Positions 1 to 5,494 of a stretch of 5,494 nucleotides of DNA are shown piece after piece. The notes under the pieces were generated by a model that saw nothing but the letters and a program-made list of their open reading frames with translations, was not told where the DNA came from and made no database searches. This stretch comes from Desulfobulbaceae bacterium (GTDB lineage: Bacteria > Desulfobacterota > Desulfobulbia > Desulfobulbales > SURF-16): NCBI GenBank assembly GCA_024763495.1, contig JANTFJ010000199.1, forward strand, positions 1 through 5,494, given 5' to 3'. How positions within the stretch are numbered: position 1 is the stretch's first letter; the number at the start of each line of letters is the position of its first letter. Both the position numbers and the translations under genes were made by a program.

Positions 1-83
1 ATGCCGCCATGTGCCCGTTTCAACGCTCGCGATAATACATCAGGTATATCGCGGCGTTTAAACGGGTGCAGGGTGGTGTTCAT
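1..83 (-). CDS. 5' end of a gene cut by the window edge, possibly DUF721/DciA-like
   Basis: An ATG at 83-81 opens a frame of 27 codons that runs off the left edge without a stop. It reads MNTTLHPFKRRDIPDVLSRA followed by LKRAHGG. It starts 7 nt after the TAA of the CvpA gene (93-91) on the same strand, so translational coupling within one operon is likely; I see only a weak ribosome binding site of its own. The basic start followed by a short 'I-x-D-V-L-x-x-x-L-K-R' helix resembles the N-terminus of DUF721 proteins (DciA-like, DnaB helicase loading). That is a recollection of family style over 27 residues, not a domain match. The reading frame is fairly sure; the function is weak. Confidence 0.5.
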   Translation of the reverse strand, partial: MNTTLHPFKRRDIPDVLSRALKRAHGG

Positions 84-90
84 GGAGCGC

Positions 91-633
91 TTACTTAAAT
101 TTTAATGAATTCGTCAGGATATCAGAGATTGCCGGTTGTTTAGGCATAAAATTGCTGCGCAGCTTATTATCCTGGATAACATGGATAATAACCTGCGAGA
201 CCTGCTCCAGATAGGGGGCAAAGAACGATTTCTTGAATATATAATTAGAATCGGCCAGAAACGCAGCCATAACCATGAACATCATACAGGAGAGGAAGAC
301 ACCTTTAGCCAGGCCGAAGGTTCCGCCCATGGTGCGATCAAACCAGCCAAGCAGGGAGATACTTATTACTTTTTTAAGGCCCAGGCCCAGCAGGTGAACA
401 GCGAAAAAAGCCAGGAGAAAAATAATAGTATAAGCAATCAGGAATCCGAGCTGCCGATTGTGGATATAAGGAATAACCAGGGCAGCCGACTCCCCGTAAA
501 AACGGCCTGCTATGACAAATCCCAACACCAGGGCCAGTATTGAGGCAATCTGGCGGATAAACCCTATCCAGATACCCCGGGCCAGAAAGGTTAAAAGAAT
601 GATCAGGATAACTGCGTCAAATGATGACATCAT
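91..633 (-). CDS. cvpA: CvpA family inner-membrane protein
   Basis: A 180-residue, very hydrophobic protein of the CvpA family, which is named for colicin V production in E. coli; its molecular role is poorly defined, with links to envelope and bile-salt stress. Four membrane segments are visible, at about residues 5-20, 28-44, 62-83 and 108-127. They are followed by a soluble, partly amphipathic tail to residue 180. Family-style motifs are the RGIWIGFIRQI stretch between segments 1 and 2 (about 19-29) and GWFDRTMGGTFGLAKG before segment 4 (about 96-111). I chose the ATG at 633-631 because AAGGTG (646-641) lies 7 nt upstream. A longer frame opening at 681 would start inside the repeat at 658-812 and adds 16 residues that do not look like CvpA. 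The next gene begins 7 nt after this stop. No clear promoter was found; the nifJ terminator upstream implies one between about 640 and 972. Confidence 0.88.
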   Translation of the reverse strand: MMSSFDAVILIILLTFLARGIWIGFIRQIASILALVLGFVIAGRFYGESAALVIPYIHNRQLGFLIAYTIIFLLAFFAVHLLGLGLKKVISISLLGWFDRTMGGTFGLAKGVFLSCMMFMVMAAFLADSNYIFKKSFFAPYLEQVSQVIIHVIQDNKLRSNFMPKQPAISDILTNSLKFK

Positions 634-640
634 GTCAGAA

Positions 641-646
641 CACCTT
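641..646 (-). promoter_or_regulatory. Ribosome binding site deciding the cvpA start
   Basis: On the minus strand AAGGTG lies 7 nt before ATG 633-631. A second ATG follows directly (630-628), but the first has the better spacing. This site argues against the upstream ATG at 681, which has no comparable site and falls inside a repeat. Confidence 0.6.
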
Positions 647-657
647 ATTATTATAAC

Positions 658-812
658 GTAACTGCTCACAGGGCACCGCATATTTCCGCCATCAGCCCGG
701 TTTACGTATGACTATGGCGGCACCGGACTGATGACAAAAATCTACGGCACCCTGTAACCAGTTACAATTACGGTGGTAGCGAACTTAAGGTGCTTACCCC
801 GTGAGTAGTTAC
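658..812 (+). mobile_element. MITE-like composite repeat, copy E1 (155 bp)
   Basis: This copy begins with GTAACTGCTCAC (658-669) and ends with GTGAGTAGTTAC (801-812), an 11/12 terminal inverted repeat. It has two modules. The core (658-765) consists of 43-nt arms at 658-700 and 723-765 (33 of 43 complementary) around a 22-bp centre that contains TTACGTATGAC. The tail (766-812) begins AATTACGGTG. The core's inner end is the palindrome GTAACCAGTTAC (754-765). The same architecture recurs inverted at 1021-1257: inner arm plus tail match at about 79 of 91 aligned positions. No coding capacity is seen. The left end lies 24 bp from the cvpA start codon, just upstream of its ribosome binding site. 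TTATTATTAT occurs on both sides (645-654 and 816-825), each 3 bp away from the element ends; this could be a target duplication or simply AT-rich repetition. Confidence 0.75.
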
Positions 813-1020
813 ATTTTATTATTATTAATAGGTTAAGCTTACATTTTCCAGAAAAATTATTTTTCCAACCTGCTAACCCAGCAGGGCTGAAGCAGATTTT
901 GTCCAGCCCCCCGTGCATGGAAATCAGCCCGCGATTTCACAATATCACCAAGAGGCTGTCCGGGAAAAGGCCAAAAAAAAGACCGCTGAAAACTCCAGCG
1001 GCCTTTTTTGTTTAAATTTG
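813..1020. other. Spacer between the two inverted repeat copies
   Basis: This 208-bp stretch separates E1 and E2 and belongs to neither. It holds the nifJ terminator (973-1003) and a small 6-bp hairpin, CCTGCT (869-874) with AGCAGG (880-885), which lacks a following T-run on either strand. It also has an AT-rich part at 813-865 with short A/T palindromes. No plausible gene is visible on either strand. A promoter for cvpA may lie here, but I found no convincing -35/-10 pair. Confidence 0.5.
973..1003 (-). terminator. Intrinsic terminator of nifJ
   Basis: On the minus strand the RNA pairs 1003-996 with 988-981 around a 7-nt loop (995-989): six Watson-Crick pairs in the core (CCGCTG with CAGCGG), then a G-U and a G-C pair. 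Eight T follow directly (980-973). On the plus strand the stem has an A/C mismatch in place of the G-U pair, though a T6 tract (1004-1009) follows, so weaker plus-strand activity is possible. It lies about 280 nt past the nifJ stop, with repeat copy E2 in between, and probably insulates cvpA from nifJ transcription. Confidence 0.85.
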
Positions 1021-1257
1021 GTAACTACTCACGGATTAAGCTCCCTAACTTCGCTAAACACCGTAATTGTAACTGGTTACAGGGTGCCGGAGATTTTTAC
1101 GATCAGGCCGGCACAGCGTATTACTCCAAGGCACTTACACCCATCAAGGGGGTACTGAAAAGAGTCCTGAAGATTCTAAGTCCACTTCCATTTTTGTGGG
1201 TTGTTATACGTAATCCGGCCTGATCATGAAAAGATTCAGCACCCTGTGAGTAGTTAC
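1021..1257 (-). mobile_element. MITE-like composite repeat, copy E2 (237 bp, inverted)
   Basis: The ends are a perfect 12-bp inverted repeat, GTAACTACTCAC (1021-1032) and GTGAGTAGTTAC (1246-1257). Read from the right, it has the same module order as E1. The core (1257-1069) has 43-nt arms at 1215-1257 and 1069-1111 (34 of 43 complementary; the innermost 11 bp GATCAGGCCGG are perfect). The tail is 1068-1021. The centre of the core (1112-1214) is 103 bp, against 22 bp in E1; only the edge next to the outer arm (TTACGTATAAC) is shared. No protein is encoded; short plus-strand frames across it are chance. It begins 24 bp after the nifJ stop codon and lies within the nifJ 3' untranslated region. 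AATTTG occurs directly left of it (1015-1020) and 3 bp right of it (1261-1266), a possible but asymmetric target duplication. Confidence 0.75.
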
Positions 1258-1281
1258 CTGAATTTGAATATTTAATCCGGA

Positions 1282-4200
1282 TTATTCAGTCTCGGGCTCC
1301 AGGGCCTTAGCTCTTCCTTCCAGGAACTTCCAGGCCTTATCTACATCAGCCTGGGACTGGGCCATAAGTGCATCAGCCATTGACGGGTTGGTTAACTTCA
1401 ACATCCGGTAACGATTCTCGCCCAGGGCATAGTCCTCGAACGGCATGGCCGGAGCCTTGCTGTCAATTTTCAAAGGGTTTTTACCTTGAACCTCAAGCTC
1501 CGGATTATAACGATAAAGAGGCCAGTGGCCGCATTTAACCGCTTTTTTCTGCTGTTCCAGCCCTTTAGTCATATTGATACCATGGTTGATACAATGGGCA
1601 TAGGCAATGATCAGGGAGGGGCCATCATAGGCCTCTGCTTCGTTCATGGCCTTGACTACCTGGGCAGGATTGGCTCCCATGGAAACCTTGGCAACATAAA
1701 CATTACCATAGGTGGAGAAAATCATGCCTATATCTTTTTTCGGCATTCTTTTACCGCCGGCAGCAAATTGAGCTGTTGCCGCCCGGGGAGTTGATTTTGA
1801 CATCTGGCCACCGGTATTTGAATAAACCTCGGTATCGAGAATCATAACATTAATATTCTCGCCTGAGGCCAGGACATGATCAAGACCGCCATAGCCGATA
1901 TCATAGGCCCAGCCGTCACCACCAAATACCCATACTGATTTTTTCACCAGGTAATCAGCAACATGATACAGGCGTTTGGCAATTACGTTGTCGCTGCCCT
2001 CCAGCTTGCCTTTAAGATCATCCACGTTTTTACGCTGAGCGTCAATTTCATCCCTGGTTTCCTGGGAGGCCTTAAGTAATTTATTAGCCAGAGCCTTGGT
2101 TATTAATTTTTCCTTAACTGCTTCGTCCAGAAGCTCAAGGGCTTGGAGTGCCAGTTTTTTCACGGTCTGCCGCATACCAAGACCGAATTCAGCGTTGTCC
2201 TCAAAAAGAGAATTTGACCATGCCGGCCCCCGTCCATCCGCCCGCTTTGCGTAAGGGGTAGTCGGCAGGTTACCGCCATAGATGGAAGAACAACCGGTCG
2301 CGTTGGCAATCAACATCCGGTCGCCGAATAACTGGGTGGTCAATTTAACATAAGGAGTCTCACCACAACCACCACAGGCCCCGGAGAACTCAAACATGGG
2401 ACGAAGCAGCTGGCTGCCCCGGATAGTAGCAGGATTAAGCTCAGAGAAAGGCATCTCGGGCAGATCGAGGAAAAATTTAAAATTTTTGCTTTCCCTGGCC
2501 CGCAGGGCATCAGTGTTCTTGACCATATTAATGGCTTTCCTGTCTGTCTTGTTGCCGTCTTTGTCCTTCTGGCTGACAGGGCAGGTATTGACACACATAC
2601 CGCAACCGACACAGTCCTCGGTAGCGACTTGAATTATTGCCTTACGTCCTTTGTAATCTTTACCCTTGGCCGCAGCAGTTTTCAGGCCCTTGGGAGCTTT
2701 CTTCAAATCAGCCGGTTTGACAATTTTAAGCCGGATTGCCCCATGAGGACATACCATGGAACATTGGGCGCATTGTATACATGCGGCTGGATCCCATTCA
2801 GGAACCAGGACCGCAATATTACGTTTTTCGTACTGGGTAGTGGCGGTAGGCCAGGTACCGTCATCAGGAATCTGGGAGACCTTGAGCTGGTCGCCCCTGC
2901 CTTCGATCATGGTGGCAGTGATTTCCTTAACAAATTCAGGGGCATCAGCCGGTACGGTAAGCGGGAGCTCATGGCCGTTTACTGTTTTCGGTATCTTGAC
3001 CTCAACAATATTATTGACGGCAACATCCACAGCGTCATAGTTCATTTTGACTATTTTTTCGCCTTTTTTACCGAATGTTTTCTGGATGGCTTCTTTAATT
3101 GCCTTAATAGCCTCTTTCTTGGTCAGGATACCGGAAATCAGGAAAAATGCGGTCTGCATGATCATGTTGATCCTGCCACCCAGGCCGATTGCCCCGGCCA
3201 GGCTGATGGCATCGATTATATAAAATTTGACATTTTTCTCAATCATCTGTTTCTGCACGGCTGCCGGCAGTTCTTTCCAGATCTTGCCCTTGCTGAAGTT
3301 AGTAGTCAGTAAAAAGGTACCACCATCTTCCATGTGGGAAAGCATGTCATATTTATCAAGAAAAGTTGAATTATGGCAGGCAATAAAGTTAGCCTTGCTG
3401 ATCAGGTAAGGAGCCATTACCTGATTTTTGCCAAAACGAAGATGGCTGGTGGTAATGGAACCTGATTTTTTCGAATCGTAGACAAAGTAACCCTGGGCGC
3501 TGTTGTCGGTTTCCGTGCCGATAATCTTAATCGTATTCTTGTTGGCTCCTACGGTGCCATCTGAGCCCAGGCCAAAAAACATGGCCCTGAACACGCTTTC
3601 GTCTTCAATATTAAATAAAGGATCATAATCAAGACTGGTGAGGCTGACATCATCATGGGGGCCGACACAGAAACGTTTTTTCGGAGCCCAGGCCTTCATG
3701 TTGTCATATACAGCCTTGACCATGGCCGGACTGAATTCAGCGGAACCAAGGCCGTAACGACCGGAAAGAATAACCGGTGTTTCGCGCATGGTGGAATTTT
3801 CAGCGGCCTCGCCTACTGCGGCGCGGACATCGAGGTAAAGAGGCTCGCCGGGACTGCCGGGTTCCTTGCACCGATCAAGCACGGTAATCCTTTTGACACT
3901 GGCCGGCATGGCATTAACCATGGCTTTGGCGTCAAAAGGCCGATAAAGGCGGACAATAACCATACCAACCTTTTCGCCCTGGGCAATCAGATGTTCAACA
4001 GTGGCGTTGACGGTTTCAGCCCCGGAGCCCATGACAACAACAATATTCTCTGCATCAGGAGTACCGATATAATCAAAAAGATGATATTGACGACCGGTAA
4101 GTTTGCCGAACTTATCCATGGTTTCCTGGACAATGCCGGGGACTGCTTCATAATATTTATTAACTGTTTCACGACCGGTAAAATAAACATCCGGATTCTG

Positions 4201-4857
4201 GGCCGTACCGCGCATCATTGGACGATCAGGAGTTAAACCACGTAAACGATGTTCTATAACCAGATCCTCATCAATAATTTCACGCATGTCATCCATGGTT
4301 AACTGTTCCATTTTCTGGATTTCATGGGAGGTTCGAAAACCGTCAAAAAAATGCATGAACGGGATGCGTGATTTCAAGGCGGACTGGGTTGAAATCAACG
4401 CCATATCCTGAGCTTCCTGAACATTCTGCGAGCCCAGCAGGCCCCAGCCGGTCTGACGACAGGCCATAATATCGCCGTGATCACCAAAAATCGACAGCCC
4501 CTGACAGGCCAGGGAACGAGCAGTTATATGAAAAACCGTGGGAGTCAGTTCACCGGCCAGTTTAAACATATTGGGCAGCATCAGCAGCAAACCCTGGGAC
4601 GCGGTAAAGGTTGTACATAAAGCACCGGTAGTTAACGAACCGTGCAGGGAACCAGCCACGCCGCCCTCTGACTGCATCTGGGTGACAACAGGAATAGTGC
4701 CCCAGATATTCTGCTGGCTGGCATTGGCCTTGGCATCGGCTTCGGCAGCCATGGGTGATGACGGGGTTATCGGATAAATTGTGATGATTTCGCTAGTGGC
4801 ATAGGCCACATGAGTACAGGCCTGATTACCATCAATGGTGACCATTTTACGAGACAT
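1282..4857 (-). CDS. nifJ: Pyruvate:ferredoxin (flavodoxin) oxidoreductase, single-chain
   Basis: A complete 1191-residue PFOR. It converts pyruvate and CoA to acetyl-CoA and CO2 and passes electrons to ferredoxin or flavodoxin in the cytoplasm. The pyrimidine-binding domain (about 1-250) carries YPITPSSP (28-35, T31), the thiamine-activating glutamate E64 in QSEGG, and R114 in TARS. Domain II (about 260-400) and the gamma-type domain (about 415-630) follow, then the linker with EKR (677-679). A two-cluster ferredoxin domain has C693/C696/C699/C703 and C749/C752/C755/C759. The thiamine-diphosphate domain has proximal-cluster cysteines C828, C831, C856 and C1089, GDG (980-982) and NTGGQ (1014-1018). 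These positions track those known for Desulfovibrio africanus PFOR (E64, R114, C812/815/840/1071), but the protein ends about 60 residues earlier and lacks that enzyme's C-terminal domain VII. No frameshift is seen. The start ATG has AAGGAGAG just upstream. The gene appears monocistronic, ending at the terminator at 973-1003. Confidence 0.97.
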   Translation of the reverse strand: MSRKMVTIDGNQACTHVAYATSEIITIYPITPSSPMAAEADAKANASQQNIWGTIPVVTQMQSEGGVAGSLHGSLTTGALCTTFTASQGLLLMLPNMFKLAGELTPTVFHITARSLACQGLSIFGDHGDIMACRQTGWGLLGSQNVQEAQDMALISTQSALKSRIPFMHFFDGFRTSHEIQKMEQLTMDDMREIIDEDLVIEHRLRGLTPDRPMMRGTAQNPDVYFTGRETVNKYYEAVPGIVQETMDKFGKLTGRQYHLFDYIGTPDAENIVVVMGSGAETVNATVEHLIAQGEKVGMVIVRLYRPFDAKAMVNAMPASVKRITVLDRCKEPGSPGEPLYLDVRAAVGEAAENSTMRETPVILSGRYGLGSAEFSPAMVKAVYDNMKAWAPKKRFCVGPHDDVSLTSLDYDPLFNIEDESVFRAMFFGLGSDGTVGANKNTIKIIGTETDNSAQGYFVYDSKKSGSITTSHLRFGKNQVMAPYLISKANFIACHNSTFLDKYDMLSHMEDGGTFLLTTNFSKGKIWKELPAAVQKQMIEKNVKFYIIDAISLAGAIGLGGRINMIMQTAFFLISGILTKKEAIKAIKEAIQKTFGKKGEKIVKMNYDAVDVAVNNIVEVKIPKTVNGHELPLTVPADAPEFVKEITATMIEGRGDQLKVSQIPDDGTWPTATTQYEKRNIAVLVPEWDPAACIQCAQCSMVCPHGAIRLKIVKPADLKKAPKGLKTAAAKGKDYKGRKAIIQVATEDCVGCGMCVNTCPVSQKDKDGNKTDRKAINMVKNTDALRARESKNFKFFLDLPEMPFSELNPATIRGSQLLRPMFEFSGACGGCGETPYVKLTTQLFGDRMLIANATGCSSIYGGNLPTTPYAKRADGRGPAWSNSLFEDNAEFGLGMRQTVKKLALQALELLDEAVKEKLITKALANKLLKASQETRDEIDAQRKNVDDLKGKLEGSDNVIAKRLYHVADYLVKKSVWVFGGDGWAYDIGYGGLDHVLASGENINVMILDTEVYSNTGGQMSKSTPRAATAQFAAGGKRMPKKDIGMIFSTYGNVYVAKVSMGANPAQVVKAMNEAEAYDGPSLIIAYAHCINHGINMTKGLEQQKKAVKCGHWPLYRYNPELEVQGKNPLKIDSKAPAMPFEDYALGENRYRMLKLTNPSMADALMAQSQADVDKAWKFLEGRAKALEPETE

Positions 4858-4860
4858 ATT

Positions 4861-4868
4861 CTCTCCTT
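4861..4868 (-). promoter_or_regulatory. Ribosome binding site of nifJ
   Basis: AAGGAGAG on the minus strand lies directly upstream of ATG 4857-4855, with GGAG 5 nt from the start codon. It is a strong Shine-Dalgarno sequence and fixes the start; the next in-frame Met (codon 5) has no such site. Confidence 0.8.
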
Positions 4869-4909
4869 GTCTAAAATAAAATTAATGATTGAAGATTAAA
4901 ACGTTACTG

Positions 4910-4937
4910 TATTTAATTTGGATTCAAATGCTGTCGA
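4910..4937 (-). promoter_or_regulatory. Weak candidate promoter for nifJ
   Basis: On the minus strand TCGACA (4937-4932) resembles a -35 box (5 of 6), and TAAATA (4915-4910) stands in for a poor -10 box after a 16-bp spacer. It would start transcription near 4903 and give a leader of about 45 nt. In AT-rich DNA such matches are common, so this is only the best of several weak candidates. Confidence 0.2.
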
Positions 4938-4955
4938 CCGAACAAAAGATTAAGG

Positions 4956-5027
4956 GCTCGCTCAAAAATAACTTCGCATTCTAAGGCACATTACACCTTA
5001 TCTCTACTAATTTATTTTTGAGTGAAC
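4956..5027. repeat. 72-nt inverted repeat upstream of nifJ
   Basis: CTCAAAAATAA (4961-4971) is perfectly inverted as TTATTTTTGAG (5012-5022). Further pairs lie outside it (4959 with 5024, 4958 with 5025, 4956 with 5027). A nested small stem lies inside: TAAGG (4982-4986) with CCTTA (4996-5000). It could form a cruciform or RNA hairpin about 100 bp before the nifJ start. Possible roles are a regulator site, a leader structure or a tiny mobile repeat. It is not a terminator, because no T-run follows on either strand. Confidence 0.55.
4970..4987 (+). repeat. Direct repeat copy 1, recombinase-arm-like
   Basis: AACTTCGCATTCTAAGGC matches 5446-5463 at 16 of 18 positions in the same orientation. 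The part ACTTCGCAT resembles the XerC-binding arm of dif/pdif sites, and ATAACTTCGCAT (4968-4979) matches 11 of 12 bases of a loxP arm. The right half here does not resemble a second recombinase arm. It overlaps the left arm of the 72-nt inverted repeat. Confidence 0.4.
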
Positions 5028-5385
5028 TAAGCATCCGGGGAAGATCGAAAAAATGATAGCCTTGTGCTTTACTGCTGAACTTCTGTCATTCTTTTTAAAA
5101 CTCGCTTGACGGGTACTCTTTTCAGTCCACTTTGAGGACTGAAAAAAAGGAACTCTGGATTTGCTTTTGCATTTTAAGGAGTCGAAAGTCTCTCTTCGTC
5201 AGCTGTTAATGTCTACCGCCAGAGTACTTATCAGGATAATTCTCTGCCAGTCTTTTCTAATTAAGTAACTTCATGAGTTAGTCGAACTTAAAACGATACC
5301 CTAAGATAAAGATAATTTCCACTATATTTGTCTATTTTTTGAAGAAATCAGCCAACATTTAATAAAACAGGTATAAAAGAGTACG
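5028..5385. other. AT-rich region with no recognisable gene
   Basis: Both strands carry frequent stops and I see no ribosome binding site with a following open frame. Besides the hairpin at 5119-5145, there are ACTCTGG (5152-5158) and its complement CCAGAGT (5219-5225), 60 bp apart, and TAACT/AGTTA (5266-5270, 5276-5280). A non-coding RNA cannot be excluded, but I recognise no known family. It is visibly AT-richer than nifJ. Confidence 0.5.
5119..5145. repeat. Perfect 10-bp hairpin, not a standard terminator
   Basis: TTTTCAGTCC (5119-5128) pairs fully with GGACTGAAAA (5136-5145) around a 7-nt loop. On the plus strand the stem is followed by A and then GG, and on the minus strand by GAGTACC, so neither direction has a T-run for intrinsic termination. 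It may be an operator or a structural element of a transcript reading towards nifJ. Confidence 0.55.
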
Positions 5386-5445
5386 TAACTATTCAGATGT
5401 GCTTTAGCTGTGCGTGATAAGGCTGGCACCCATACTACGGGCATA

Positions 5446-5472
5446 AACTTCGCATACTAATGCTATGTAAGA
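5446..5472 (+). repeat. Direct repeat copy 2, dif/lox-like half-sites
   Basis: AACTTCGCATACTAATGC (5446-5463) repeats 4970-4987. Here a second half follows: ACTTCGCATAC, a 5-nt spacer, then CTATGTAAGAC (to 5473). These resemble the XerC arm (consensus-like TNCGCATAA) and XerD arm (TTATGTTAA-like) of a dif site, but with a 5-nt rather than the usual 6-nt centre and several mismatches. The resemblance is suggestive only. Confidence 0.3.
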
Positions 5473-5494
5473 CAGACTTATCGCGTGCAGATGA

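Noticed and set aside
650..655. Perfect TATAAT on the minus strand upstream of cvpA
   Set aside because: It would start transcription inside or after the ribosome binding site and has no -35 partner at 15-18 bp; it is probably chance in an AT-rich run.
634..681. Longer CvpA reading frame starting at 681
   Set aside because: The extra 16 residues are partly encoded by the repeat E1, lack family character and have no ribosome binding site, whereas the ATG at 633 has one.
1154..1165. 12-base match (inverted) between the E2 centre and 5115-5126
   Set aside because: ACTGAAAAGAGT shared once as its complement is expected about once by chance in a window of this size.
913..1223. Two short plus-strand open frames (81 and 71 codons)
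   Set aside because: They run through the terminator and repeat E2, have no plausible start signals and no protein-like composition.
658..1257. CRISPR array
   Set aside because: The repeats are few, inverted, unevenly spaced and built of long arms, which does not fit a repeat-spacer array.
2629..3312. 227-codon plus-strand open frame, and other plus-strand frames inside 1486-4777
   Set aside because: They are antisense to nifJ, whose motifs and full length are certain; such frames are shadows of its codon usage.
4968..4979. loxP-like arm as a real lox site
   Set aside because: Only one arm matches, with no inverted partner at the 8-bp spacing a lox site needs.
5404..5493. 29-codon minus-strand frame entering from the right edge and ending at 5404
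   Set aside because: Too short to distinguish from chance (about one in four), and no recognisable protein family; it could be the tail of an upstream gene but cannot be supported here.

Overview
The window comes from a strictly or facultatively anaerobic Gram-negative-type bacterium, most plausibly a sulfate-reducer-like member of the Desulfobacterota. This is an inference from the style of the pyruvate:ferredoxin oxidoreductase (PFOR) and from gene content; no taxonomic marker is present. All recognisable genes lie on the minus strand.

Layout, read in the direction of transcription (right to left). (1) 4858-5494 is an AT-rich stretch with no convincing gene. It precedes nifJ and holds a 72-nt inverted repeat, a 10-bp perfect hairpin and a pair of dif/lox-arm-like direct repeats. 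(2) 1282-4857 is one complete gene for a single-chain PFOR of 1191 residues, with every cofactor-binding motif intact. It lacks the C-terminal extension known from Desulfovibrio africanus PFOR. (3) 634-1281 is a 648-bp intergenic region. It contains two copies of one repeat family in opposite orientation (658-812 and 1021-1257), with an intrinsic terminator for nifJ (973-1003) between them. (4) 91-633 encodes a CvpA-family membrane protein. (5) 1-83 is the start of another gene, cut by the window edge, possibly DUF721/DciA-like.

PFOR links pyruvate to acetyl-CoA and reduced ferredoxin. The terminator separates it from the cvpA unit, so the two are probably independent transcription units; cvpA and the truncated gene are likely co-transcribed.

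The least ordinary content is the pair of composite repeats. Each has a 'core' with 43-nt imperfect inverted arms plus a 47-48-nt 'tail', and each module ends in a GTAAC...GTTAC-type 12-mer. They look like miniature non-autonomous elements (MITE-like). Arm differences in the left copy are mostly compatible with G-U pairing on only one strand, which hints at an RNA hairpin. One copy ends 24 bp from the nifJ stop and the other begins 25 bp from the cvpA start. I found no coding gene of an unknown defence or mobile system.
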